A DNA stretch of 64,000 nt from JAYQKL01 sp049890195. Lineage in GTDB: Bacteria; Pseudomonadota; Alphaproteobacteria; RS24. The notes beneath the pieces are model-generated. The model was not told the DNA's origin, did not search any database, and worked only from the letters and a program-made list of their open reading frames with translations. Below, piece after piece: positions 50,643 to 58,094 of the stretch. How positions within the stretch are numbered: position 1 is the first letter of the stretch; each line of letters opens with the position of its first letter. Location: the NCBI GenBank assembly GCA_049890195.1, contig JBMHBY010000006.1, forward strand, positions 186,001 to 250,000, given 5' to 3'. The translations under genes and the position numbers were made by a program.

Positions 50643-51782
50643 ATGAGTAAGTTAACCAATAGATTAGTAGTTGCTGCCAAGCCGCCCGAGCACAAACGGT
50701 ACGAAATGCTCTGGGACAGCGAAGTAAAAGGGTTCTGCTGCCGGGTCAGCAAAAGCGGGACAAAAACTTTCCTTGTTGAAAGACGCATCAAGGCGTCTGG
50801 CAAAATCAAACAACTCACTATTGGCAGAGTTCCGGAGTGGAGTGCAGAGCAGGCCCGTGAGAGGGCCAAAGAGATACTGCGTGACTTTGACCAACCAGAC
50901 TATCTTGAAAAAACGCTACAAAAACAACATGCATTGTCTCTCGAACAGGCTGTTGAAAGATATATTGCCTCGCACCTGTTTGATAAAAGCGCACAACACA
51001 GAAATAACACCGCTTCATATCTCAGAAGATTTATTGTCCCACAACTTAAGGACATCAAGATAGAAAAGCTCAAAAGACAGCAGCTCATGCCGATTTTCGA
51101 TAAAGCCAAGAGAGATATATCCTCCCAAAGCGCGAATGCGCTATGGCGTGCAACTTCCGGCTTCTTGAGCTGGTGCCTCAGACAGGAACTGATAGAAAAT
51201 CATCCACTTCAGGGCATCAAACCGCCTGCCAAGAATATCTCCAGGAATAGAGTCTTAACACTGGATGAACTGCAGGCAATCTGGAGCGCTTCTGAGCACC
51301 TCTCACCACTATGGAAAGGGTTTATCAGACTATTGATATTAACCGGTCAACGGCGTGAAGAGGTTGCAGGCATGTGCAAGGCTGAAATCAGTGATAACTG
51401 GTGGCGTATTCCGGCCCACAGAACCAAGAATGAGAGAGAGAACTTGGTGTTCCTGACACAGCTGGCAGTCAGTCAAATGCCAAAGAGTGAACACAACCTC
51501 ATATTCACGACAACTGGCACAACCTCAGTCTCCGGCTTTAGCAAGCTGAAAAAGCGCTTGGACAGACTCTCAGGCGTTGAAGGGTGGCGTATGCATGATA
51601 TCCGCAGGAGTTTTGTGACGCACCTGAATGAAATGCAACAGCCAGCACATATCGTTGAGGCTTGTGTGAACCATATATCCGGTACGAGAGCAGGCGTTGC
51701 AGGGGTCTATAACCGCGCAGAATACAGAGAGCAACGGCAAGAGGCATTCACCCAATGGTCTGAGGTGTTTGAAAAACTATGA
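50643..51782 (+). CDS. Tyrosine recombinase/integrase, P4 type
   Basis: A 379-residue site-specific recombinase. The N-terminal DUF4102 arm-binding region (about 1-85) has GFCCRVSKSGTKTFLVERR. A SAM-like core-binding domain (about 95-190) and the catalytic domain (about 200-375) follow. Catalytic residues are the Arg in LTGQRREEVAGM, HDIR in GWRMHDIRRSF, the His in NHISG, and the nucleophilic Tyr in GVYNRAEY near 360. P4-type integrases insert at tRNA 3' ends, which agrees with the flanking tRNA-Arg repeats. The next gene overlaps by 4 bp. Confidence 0.95.
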   Translation: MSKLTNRLVVAAKPPEHKRYEMLWDSEVKGFCCRVSKSGTKTFLVERRIKASGKIKQLTIGRVPEWSAEQARERAKEILRDFDQPDYLEKTLQKQHALSLEQAVERYIASHLFDKSAQHRNNTASYLRRFIVPQLKDIKIEKLKRQQLMPIFDKAKRDISSQSANALWRATSGFLSWCLRQELIENHPLQGIKPPAKNISRNRVLTLDELQAIWSASEHLSPLWKGFIRLLILTGQRREEVAGMCKAEISDNWWRIPAHRTKNERENLVFLTQLAVSQMPKSEHNLIFTTTGTTSVSGFSKLKKRLDRLSGVEGWRMHDIRRSFVTHLNEMQQPAHIVEACVNHISGTRAGVAGVYNRAEYREQRQEAFTQWSEVFEKL

Positions 51783-52168
51783 GTAAAATCACACGTGAGC
51801 AACTAGACATACAAGATGCTTTTGAAGCTGGCGATTTGAAGCCATTTTTTGATGAGTACGTTCTAGCCAATAAAAAACCGCCCAAGAGAATGATTGAGAG
51901 ATTACAGTGGGTTATGACAGAGAGGTCTTTAACACCTGTTTTGAAACAAAAAAGGAGCGGACCAGCAAAGAAATCCGATATACCACTCTCACTGAAAATT
52001 GAATTTTTCGAACGTAAAGCTGAGCTACAGAAGAATACCAGCGCCACTGAAGCAAAGCATCAAGCGGCCAAAGAGTTTGGAATAAATACCAGAAAAGCTG
52101 ACAAATGGCTTGCAGATGCTCAATACATTCACAATAGGCTTTTACAGGACGGAAAAGAATTTAGCTAA
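51779..52168 (+). CDS. Hypothetical protein coupled to the integrase
   Basis: A 129-residue basic protein with no signal peptide. The C-terminal segment ATEAKHQAAKEFGINTRKA, near residue 81, has the spacing of a helix-turn-helix, so DNA binding is possible. Its ATG overlaps the integrase stop (ATGA), which suggests a helper or regulatory role in recombination. No family was recognised. Confidence 0.6.
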   Translation: MSKITREQLDIQDAFEAGDLKPFFDEYVLANKKPPKRMIERLQWVMTERSLTPVLKQKRSGPAKKSDIPLSLKIEFFERKAELQKNTSATEAKHQAAKEFGINTRKADKWLADAQYIHNRLLQDGKEFS

Positions 52169-52174
52169 TTATGT

Positions 52175-52546
52175 TTAATTACAGTCCATGCCACCAAAAA
52201 TATTTGGCACACAGCTAATGCCGTTGCTGTAATCCTGTCCACCGAAGATGTTTTTTCTTGAACTCACGCCGTTGCTGTAATCCTGTCCACCAAAGATGTT
52301 GCTTCTTGAACTCACGCCATTGCTGTAATCCTGTCCGCCGAAGATGTTACTTCTTGAACTCACGCCATTACTGTAATCCTGTCCACCGAAGATGTTACTT
52401 CTGGAGCTCACGCCATTGTTGAAGTCGCCTCCACCAAAAATATTAGGGTTGTAACCAACTTGAGCATTAGCTGTGACGGGGATATTAAAAGCAATAATGC
52501 AGGCAGAGATTGATAGGCCAATCATTAAGTTTTTTGAAAAGTTCAT
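52175..52546 (-). CDS. Exported protein built of 16-residue tandem repeats
   Basis: A 123-residue protein with a signal peptide (about 1-28, cleaved near ANA). The mature chain consists of about five and a half repeats of SNIFGGQDYSNGVSSR, the middle copies identical. Two cysteines occur only in the last repeats (ISCV, MDCN). At DNA level this is a 48-bp tandem repeat, so copy number may vary by slippage. Short Gly/Asn-rich repeats of fixed length suggest a surface or extracellular beta structure. It is convergent with the integrase operon. GGAG precedes the paired ATG codons. The function is unknown. Confidence 0.72.
   Translation of the reverse strand: MNFSKNLMIGLSISACIIAFNIPVTANAQVGYNPNIFGGGDFNNGVSSRSNIFGGQDYSNGVSSRSNIFGGQDYSNGVSSRSNIFGGQDYSNGVSSRKNIFGGQDYSNGISCVPNIFGGMDCN
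52190..52446 (-). repeat. 48-bp tandem repeat array inside the exported protein gene
   Basis: Near-identical 48-bp units begin GCCRTTRCTGTAATCCTGTC (plus strand) at 52220, 52268, 52316 and 52364, with a diverged unit at 52412. Period and reading frame coincide (16 codons), so the array is coding. Confidence 0.9.
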
Positions 52547-52711
52547 CATTACACTCCTTCAATTGTGCATATCTATGACTATAGGCTACTTAATTGCCTT
52601 GTCAAAACCAGCAAAATCACACCGCAAATATTTACCCCTAATTAGAGTCGGTGCCAGTAAACCGTAGTGAATCCAATATGACCTCATTGAAACTTTTCAA
52701 AGAGGCAAGTC

Positions 52712-52945
52712 ATGGAAAACTATCTAGACCGAAGAGACGCGGCACTTCATCTCACTAATGCTGGCATCAGCATGTCAAAATCAACCCTTGCAAGAATGGC
52801 TATGAAAGCCGAGGGACCCAAATACGTAATTATCCGCCATAAGGCATACTACAAACCTGAATGGCTGGAAGAGTGGTTGAACAAATACCTACCCTCATCC
52901 TCTGCCCTCGAGCATATGGCACGTAAAGGGGTTGAAGATGTCTAA
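52712..52945 (+). CDS. AlpA/excisionase-like helix-turn-helix protein
   Basis: A 77-residue protein with LDRRDAALHLTNAGISMSKS at residues 5-24, then TLARMAMKAEGPKY and a wing-like segment YYKPEWLEEWLN near 50. This is the winged helix pattern of AlpA/Xis proteins that control integrase expression or excision. An AGAGGCAAG ribosome site precedes it. It overlaps the next gene by 8 bp and lies in the usual place between integrase and replication genes of satellite-type elements. The 160 bp before it hold no gene. Confidence 0.68.
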   Translation: MENYLDRRDAALHLTNAGISMSKSTLARMAMKAEGPKYVIIRHKAYYKPEWLEEWLNKYLPSSSALEHMARKGVEDV

Positions 52946-53180
52946 AAAGCCTACTCTAGTAGCTCTTTCTGAAGTAACTGACCTTACACCTTTACAAGCT
53001 ATACGTGCGAACTGCATCGAGTGTTCTGGCAACTCTAGTAGAGATGCAGATACCTGCCACCTAACAAATTGCAAGCTTCACTATTACCGGTTCGGGACTA
53101 ATCCGAACCGGAAGGGGATTGGCGGACAAAAGACACATCGTCGCCAAACTGAGGTGCTTAACGATGCCCAGAAGAAATAA
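52938..53180 (+). CDS. Small Cys-rich (zinc-ribbon-like) protein
   Basis: An 80-residue protein with four spaced cysteines: CIECSG near residue 26, then TCHLTNCKLHYYRFG near 39. The pattern recurs in phage and plasmid proteins and suggests zinc binding. It sits between the HTH protein and the primase-helicase; its 3' end overlaps the primase start by 17 bp. The start at 52938 is taken at MSKKPT; an ATG two codons earlier is also possible. The function is unknown. Confidence 0.62.
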   Translation: MSKKPTLVALSEVTDLTPLQAIRANCIECSGNSSRDADTCHLTNCKLHYYRFGTNPNRKGIGGQKTHRRQTEVLNDAQKK

Positions 53181-55008
53181 TGAGCTCGTTCAGCTAGCTC
53201 TGGAAATATCAAAAGATATTCCTGTATTTCCTTGCGCACGCAATAAGAAGCCTGTTTGCAAAGGTGGTTTCTATGACGCCACTCAGGATGCCGACAAAAT
53301 CAAACAGCTTTTTGCAAATAAGGATGCTGCCCTAATCGGTATGCCGACGGGTACAGCCTCAGGTATCTCGGTCATCGACATAGATGTAACCAATGGGAAA
53401 CAGGGTGAAAATTGGAAGCTGGAAAACGCTGAAAAACTCGGAGTTACTTGTATTGCTTCAACCCCATCTGGCGGATACCACTACTACTATCAACATCTCG
53501 ATGGATTGCGAAACACGCAAGGCATTGATGGGTGCGTAGACATACGCGGTGAGGGCGGATATGTCATTCACGCAGCTTCACCAGGGTATGGCTGGCTCAA
53601 AAAAGATGAGGCACTGGCTCCGTTTCCGAAGCATTTCAGCACTACAAATCAAATAATAGAGCACCCCAAAGGCAATCCGCCCACACTTAGCTTGGAACAA
53701 ATGACCAAGCTACGAGACGATTTCAATGGAAATAACTGGAATAAAATTGTTTCAAAGATATGTTACAGCGCTTTTGAGCAAGGCTGGAGCAATCACCAAT
53801 TCCGAGAGTTTATTGCACCAATTTGCAACTTAGGGGTAACAGACCCTGACCTCGACCCTATTGTTGACAGTGTTCGTAGGACACGGGGAACATTTGATAG
53901 CGGCGAAAAAACGCCACCCCCCTTTCCCGGCAAAAAACATCTACCACTGACCCCGATTGGCATTATCCAGTCTGAAAAGTTGAAGCCCAGAGAGCTGATA
54001 CACGGGCTTGATTACATCGCTGGCACCATTTCTTTAACTGTTGCCGCTGGAGGTGTCGGCAAATCTATGGTTGTTATCCAGGAGGCCTGTGCAATAGCAA
54101 ATAATGGCAACAAAGTAATGTTGCTGATGCTTGAGGACGATTTGAACGAAGTTAAGAGGCGAGTAAAAGCCTGTCTCACTCATCATGGCTATGACGAAGC
54201 TAAAATCGCTGAAAATCTTATCGTATTGAGCGAGGAAACGAGACTTACAATCGCCAGAGTTGAACATAACCATCCCGTGGCGGTTGATGGTCACTTAATC
54301 CGAGAGGCAGCAATGCAATTCGGTGCACGAGTGATTATAGCGGACCCTTTTGTTCAAACACATGAAATGAACGAGAACGACAATGGACAAATGAACTTTG
54401 TCGCTGACCAATTCCGTTCCATTGCAAAAGAACAGAATATCGCTGTTATGTTGGTCCACCACACGCGCAAAGGGTCAGAATACGGCACTCGTGGAGAGAA
54501 TGCCCGGGGTGCATCGGCACTGAAAGATGCGGCAAGAAGCGTAAGAGAGCTTCGGCAACTGGGTGAAACTGAGGCAAGCGAGCTTAATATCGACGCTAGT
54601 TTTGCACATGAAATTATTTGCTTAGACCATACGAAAGCCAATTATACCAAGCGTGCAGAACTACGATATTTGAGAAAAATACCTGTTTTACTATCTGAGG
54701 CTTCGCAAAAGAGTCAAATCTCAGCCACAGTCGAGGCATATATTCCCGAAACCTACGAGGACCTCGTCACAGACGAACATCGCAATGAAATCAGGCAAAT
54801 GATTATCAAAGCGCGCAAAGATGAAAAGCCTTACGTCAAGAACCCGCGCAATGGCTCGCGTAATATCTACAAAGAGGCACAAGCGAAGATGGGTTTGCCA
54901 CTAGTTGCCATCAAACGCATGGTTTCAGAAATGTATGAAGGCGGTGTTTTGGAAAAGCGCAAGTATGGTCGCAGCGAAGCGGCGCTGGCAGTTGTGGGCA
55001 TTGAGTAA
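53164..55008 (+). CDS. Bifunctional primase-polymerase/helicase of the element
   Basis: A 614-residue replication protein. The N-terminal prim-pol domain (about 5-180) has IPVFPCARNKKPVCKGGF near 18, VIDIDV near 72 and STPSGGYHYYY near 102, the acidic and basic residues of archaeo-eukaryotic primases. The C-terminal RepA/DnaB-like AAA domain (about 275-480) has Walker A AAGGVGKS near 297, a Walker B-like VIIADPF near 388 and VHHTRKG near 430. A winged-helix-like tail follows. The start at 53164 is preferred on spacing from GAGG and overlap with the previous gene. Confidence 0.85.
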   Translation: MPRRNNELVQLALEISKDIPVFPCARNKKPVCKGGFYDATQDADKIKQLFANKDAALIGMPTGTASGISVIDIDVTNGKQGENWKLENAEKLGVTCIASTPSGGYHYYYQHLDGLRNTQGIDGCVDIRGEGGYVIHAASPGYGWLKKDEALAPFPKHFSTTNQIIEHPKGNPPTLSLEQMTKLRDDFNGNNWNKIVSKICYSAFEQGWSNHQFREFIAPICNLGVTDPDLDPIVDSVRRTRGTFDSGEKTPPPFPGKKHLPLTPIGIIQSEKLKPRELIHGLDYIAGTISLTVAAGGVGKSMVVIQEACAIANNGNKVMLLMLEDDLNEVKRRVKACLTHHGYDEAKIAENLIVLSEETRLTIARVEHNHPVAVDGHLIREAAMQFGARVIIADPFVQTHEMNENDNGQMNFVADQFRSIAKEQNIAVMLVHHTRKGSEYGTRGENARGASALKDAARSVRELRQLGETEASELNIDASFAHEIICLDHTKANYTKRAELRYLRKIPVLLSEASQKSQISATVEAYIPETYEDLVTDEHRNEIRQMIIKARKDEKPYVKNPRNGSRNIYKEAQAKMGLPLVAIKRMVSEMYEGGVLEKRKYGRSEAALAVVGIE

Positions 55009-55010
55009 CT

Positions 55011-55053
55011 ACAACAACAATAAAAACGCCTATAACAATGTTATTGTTGTTGT
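55011..55053 (+). other. Long hairpin after the primase-helicase gene
   Basis: ACAACAACAATAA (55011-55023) pairs perfectly with TTATTGTTGTTGT (55041-55053), 13 bp with a 17-base loop that itself contains ATAAC/GTTAT. It begins two bases after the stop. No T run follows, so it may be a message stabiliser or an origin-type structure for the element. Confidence 0.55.
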
Positions 55054-55445
55054 TACCAACAACCAACAATCAACATCGTCTTTAGGCGTTGGCAATTGCT
55101 GAGGTCTTTGCTTGCTTATTGTCAATAATTAACAAGCCTCTGAAAGTTCATAATCTTGGAGGACTGTGATTATCAAGACGATTGATGTAACGACCATTGT
55201 TTAGAAACATTTTCTTTGCCGAGAAATCTATCTCGAGGTTCTTGCTTTTCACCCTTTTACCAGCGGCTTCGTACATGAAAAGCGGCTCCCAACAACCAAT
55301 TACCCAAACATAAGCTTCATCGCCCTCGCAGGCTTAGCGGTGATTGCAGCCAAATACGGTGATTAAGAATTTTTTGCCTCACTAAGATAAGTGGGGTCAG
55401 GCAAAGGTGGTCTGCCGTCGTCTCCAATAGCGGCGTCAGACTTTC
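55054..55445. other. Low-complexity and decayed sequence, no confident gene
   Basis: It begins with short CAAC-rich repeats. Both strands carry open stretches of 50-60 codons without start codons (around 55200-55360), which suggests one decayed gene. No RNA gene or promoter was recognised. Confidence 0.4.
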
Positions 55446-55631
55446 CTACTTCAGGACAAGGTGAATGAACAGCAATGCAAAAATTGAATTTATGCTGGCG
55501 GCAATAAAAACCTGCCTGCCCCCAGTGGCCTCTTCTTGCAATCCGAAAAGCCACACAAGCAAAAAAGCCGTGCCATACCACGCAGCGAAACAGAGTATTA
55601 ACGTTCCCCACCAAGTTAAATACCAAGACAT
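55446..55631 (-). CDS. Small two-span membrane protein
   Basis: A 61-residue protein beginning MSWYLTWWGTLILCFAAWYG. Two transmembrane helices (about 8-28 and 42-60) are separated by a short acidic/basic loop (GLQEEATGGR). The start at 55631 has GGAGA six bases upstream. After the stop, a different frame stays open for 33 codons with protein-like content (GDDGRPPLPDPTYLSEAKNS), so a frameshift may have shortened the protein. The function is unknown. Confidence 0.55.
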   Translation of the reverse strand: MSWYLTWWGTLILCFAAWYGTAFLLVWLFGLQEEATGGRQVFIAASINSIFALLFIHLVLK

Positions 55632-55642
55632 ACGTTTCTCCA

Positions 55643-55807
55643 ATGACCAGATATGTATATAAAATACTAGGCGAATGGCCGCCAGAATACAAAATAAGCA
55701 TCGCTGATGAAATCAACAAGCTAGGCAATGACGGCTGGGAACTGAACTGCGCTGCTTTTATTTCAAACGCATGCGCACGACTTCGATGGACGCGGTTGAT
55801 GAGGTGA
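55643..55807 (+). CDS. 54-residue DUF4177-like protein
   Basis: A short frame beginning MTRYVYKILGEWPPEYK, with ADEINKLGNDGWELNCAAF near residue 21. The YxYKI...LNxLGxxGWEL pattern is that of DUF4177 proteins, whose function is unknown. It is divergent from the two-span membrane protein, with only 11 bp between the two starts. No clear ribosome site is visible, which lowers confidence. Confidence 0.5.
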   Translation: MTRYVYKILGEWPPEYKISIADEINKLGNDGWELNCAAFISNACARLRWTRLMR

Positions 55808-55823
55808 TTGATTAACACTACTT

Positions 55824-56192
55824 CTAATTCAAATCAGAGCAGGTAAGGTTTTTCTGATAGCCAACTGACCCAGACAGATAATGAATAGTTATGGTTAAAG
55901 GACCAATCTGCGGCACCACCATAATGTGCTGAAGGTCACTCGCAGAATACATTTTGACGTTATCTATATTCTGAATTTCTTGCCATTCGGAAGCTTTCTT
56001 GGCACCTCTAACTTTTACTGAGGCCTTATTTCCTAGAAACCTTACTGTATGAGACTTTAGATTTGTTGAAATTATTTCCCCAGTCTCAAATTTGGCCAAA
56101 CGTTCTTCGGCGTCACAAATTAGCGTCTTATCGCCAAACGCCACCACAGGCGTCATAAACAGAAGCGTGAGGATGGTTAAGAAACGGGTCAT
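55824..56192 (-). CDS. Small exported protein with shared leader
   Basis: A 122-residue protein with signal peptide MTRFLTILTLLFMTPVVAFG and a mature part of about 100 residues, mainly beta in character. Two cysteines (LICDAEERL near the mature start, LTCSDLN at the very end) could pair. The leader resembles those at 49970 and 56973, while the mature sequence does not. An alternative start at 56237 (15 codons upstream) overlaps the previous stop as ATGA and could be used for coupling. The function is unknown. Confidence 0.65.
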   Translation of the reverse strand: MTRFLTILTLLFMTPVVAFGDKTLICDAEERLAKFETGEIISTNLKSHTVRFLGNKASVKVRGAKKASEWQEIQNIDNVKMYSASDLQHIMVVPQIGPLTITIHYLSGSVGYQKNLTCSDLN

Positions 56193-56233
56193 TTTATGGA
56201 CAATCGTGAGGTGAAATACAACTAGTAATCTAG

Positions 56234-56692
56234 TCATTGACTTAACACGGTTGAGCAATTTCTTTGTTGATACTCATTTTCAGCAAAAGCTTTCCAGTAG
56301 TTATTATCTTTGTCCAAATCCCGCACTGGGTCAAAACTTCTCTCAAAAATTTGTCCAAGCTGAAAATCGATTGGCTGCTTAGACAAAACTCCCCACCAGT
56401 AAAATGGTATTTTGTTAACTTGCTCTTGAGATAATTTATTCTCAAGCAACGCTTTGAGAAATACTCTCCCTTGCTCAATTGCCTTACTCATTGGCTCACC
56501 CAAAGCTTCTTTGTTTTCACCTGCATAATTAGCAAGATGAATGCACTCAAATATTACATGGATATTTCTGGGCGTTTCTAGGCTTATTTGCTGACTGTTT
56601 TTTGCACTTCTATCAGACGCAAAGCTAAAGATAATTATAAATAACAGACCGAAAACCGCAGTCATTGACGTAACAATTATCTTACTTGACAT
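56234..56692 (-). CDS. Exported or membrane-anchored protein of unknown function
   Basis: A 152-residue protein with an N-terminal hydrophobic segment (MSSKIIVTSMTAVFGLLFII, then more), followed by a soluble domain with two cysteines (FECIHLANYAG, NCSTVL). It may be cleaved after FASD or stay anchored. PFYWWGVLSKQPIDFQLGQIF near 97 is a distinctive segment, but no family was recognised. The start overlaps the end of the preceding 98-residue gene by 16 bp. Confidence 0.62.
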   Translation of the reverse strand: MSSKIIVTSMTAVFGLLFIIIFSFASDRSAKNSQQISLETPRNIHVIFECIHLANYAGENKEALGEPMSKAIEQGRVFLKALLENKLSQEQVNKIPFYWWGVLSKQPIDFQLGQIFERSFDPVRDLDKDNNYWKAFAENEYQQRNCSTVLSQ

Positions 56693-56973
56693 GCCCACCA
56701 CTCCTCCGTTTCCTCCAAAGGTGCATTATTGTCGTTAGATTTTGCTTTCTTTAGCTGAATAATTTCTCTGTCAAACCTACAAACTTTTGAAACTACGGAA
56801 TAAGCATGATTTCCGAGTATATCGGCAATAGAACCACTTGGACATGATTGAACAGCTTTCTCAACCTCCAGGTAGCTCATCGAAGTATTTATAACAATAA
56901 GACAGGGGGTTTTCTGTGTAGCGAATGAAGGCGAAGCAAACAGAAGCGCAATAATGGTGACTATGCGTGTCAT
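56677..56973 (-). CDS. Small exported protein with shared leader
   Basis: A 98-residue protein with signal peptide MTRIVTIIALLFASPSFA, nearly the same as that of the gene at 49716-49970, but an unrelated mature part. Four cysteines (TPCLIV, VQSCPSG, KVCRFD, WWACQVR) could form two disulfide bonds in the periplasm. The start overlaps the 53-residue protein stop by ATGA, exactly as in the paralogous pair near 49970. The function is unknown. Confidence 0.68.
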   Translation of the reverse strand: MTRIVTIIALLFASPSFATQKTPCLIVINTSMSYLEVEKAVQSCPSGSIADILGNHAYSVVSKVCRFDREIIQLKKAKSNDNNAPLEETEEWWACQVR

Positions 56974-57131
56974 CTCTTATCCTTTTTCTTTTGTCTTTCA
57001 GCCGCTGCAACTTCGCCCCTTAACGACCTTGCACTACCCTCATAGGGCTTGGTGTTGTCCCATTTCATAAGCTCCATTGCCCAATCTTTAGGCCGCTCGT
57101 GTGGCTTTTTCTTTTCATCCTCTTCGGTCAT
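56970..57131 (-). CDS. 53-residue charged cytoplasmic protein (paralogue of 49967-50128)
   Basis: It begins MTEEDEKKKPHERPKDW, and its centre and C-terminal half match the copy at 49967-50128 closely. The substitutions keep the frame and the charge pattern, which argues for a maintained protein. It is preceded by AGGAGCC and coupled by ATGA to a signal-peptide gene. No family was recognised. Confidence 0.72.
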   Translation of the reverse strand: MTEEDEKKKPHERPKDWAMELMKWDNTKPYEGSARSLRGEVAAAERQKKKDKR

Positions 57132-57168
57132 AAAAGGCTCCTATTGCAGGCGACGTAATCAGTAGCAT
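57131..57168 (-). repeat. Leader-peptide remnant at a gene junction
   Basis: Read leftward from 57168 the sequence encodes MLLITSPAIGAFYD, matching MLLFTTPAIGAFYD of the remnant leader at 50112-50189. Here it overlaps the last codons of the lipoprotein gene in another frame. It marks a recombination joint inside the shared leader. Confidence 0.65.
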
Positions 57169-57974
57169 GTTGTAGTCCCATACCCTCCGCCATATGAGGA
57201 TGTGCAGGTAGTTGGCCTTAAATTCATAATTGTATTTGATAAGTTCGACATACCCTGCATTTGTAGTTGCCGCGCTTGAGCCGCTTGTTGACGTTGATTA
57301 GCTTCTATTTCTGCGCCTGCTTTACCGAGCTTATTATTAACTTCATTCATTGAGATGGCATATTCGCCAAATGTTGTTTTACCCTGTGAGAGCTTGACCA
57401 GCGCTGCTAATTCCTCGGTAAGAGCAACATTCAAAACTCTTTGCGCTGAAGGCTCGAAATTCGTAATTCGAAGCGCCTCACATTCTTCAACTGCAGCCCC
57501 ATAGATAGAAATTGCTTTTGACTCACGAGCAGATGGTTTATTTGCGTTCCCCAATTGGGCAAACGAGAATGTTTCACCTTCGGGAAAGAGTTTGACACTT
57601 AGTTTGTCTAAAAATTCTTCGCCAAAACCAGAAATAATTTGTTTTCTTGATTTGCTGTAACACTCTGCAGTTTGCTGAATGTCGAACTTTGGCACACACT
57701 TGAATTCAACACTAGACATCCCAGCACCTACTGCATTCAAGGCGCGCTCACGCTGATTTTGCTTAACAGCTATTTTTCCTAACTTCTCACAGTGAGCTTT
57801 TGCCTTTTCAATTGCTAAATTGCTAGCTGCGGATATACCTCCAGCTGCTGGTGCGGCTTTAGCTGAAACACTAAATGTGCCCTCACTTGAGACAATAACG
57901 TCACTCGTTGTAGTGCATGCAGCAATTAATGGCGCAATTAAAATAAGTGCACCGAGACTGTGATTAAATTTCAT
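57159..57974 (-). CDS. Exported lipoprotein with C-terminal Gly/Tyr/Cys tail
   Basis: A 271-residue protein. MKFNHSLGALILIAPLIAAC gives a type II signal peptide with lipobox IAAC at residues 17-20. The body (about 40-200) is helical with several cysteines. A Gln-rich coil (EANQRQQAAQARQLQMQ) follows, and the chain ends SSYGGGYGTTTCY. The start at 57974 is preferred over an ATG seven codons upstream. It is divergent from the DUF5681-like gene, with 30 bp to the repeat that carries that gene's promoter. No family was recognised. Confidence 0.65.
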   Translation of the reverse strand: MKFNHSLGALILIAPLIAACTTTSDVIVSSEGTFSVSAKAAPAAGGISAASNLAIEKAKAHCEKLGKIAVKQNQRERALNAVGAGMSSVEFKCVPKFDIQQTAECYSKSRKQIISGFGEEFLDKLSVKLFPEGETFSFAQLGNANKPSARESKAISIYGAAVEECEALRITNFEPSAQRVLNVALTEELAALVKLSQGKTTFGEYAISMNEVNNKLGKAGAEIEANQRQQAAQARQLQMQGMSNLSNTIMNLRPTTCTSSYGGGYGTTTCY

Positions 57975-58003
57975 GACTAACTCTTTCAAATACATAGTTA
58001 CTA

Positions 58004-58094
58004 CCCTTTGAAAGCCTAACAGCCGAAGTGCTATAATGTAAACCTGAGTTCAGGAGCATTCACGATGCGCGATAAACAAGGCAAATTTGTTAAG
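58004..58094 (+). repeat. Copy A of the dispersed repeat: intact promoter and start of the DUF5681-like gene
   Basis: TTGAAA (58008-58013) and TATAAT (58032-58037) with an 18-bp spacer form a good sigma-70 promoter. The segment continues through TTCAGGAGCATTCACGATG (ribosome site and start) into the first codons. Three relic copies lie at 48463, 49622 and 50220; only this one retains the -10 consensus. Confidence 0.88.

Noticed and set aside
52190..52446. Regular 48-bp repeats that could be taken for a CRISPR array
   Set aside because: The repeats are contiguous without unique spacers and stay in one reading frame as a 16-residue protein repeat; no cas genes are near.
55363..55818. A 151-codon minus-strand frame
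   Set aside because: It overlaps two better candidates in other frames (a two-span membrane protein with a ribosome site and a DUF4177-like protein). Only its last 33 codons look protein-like, noted as a possible frameshifted tail.
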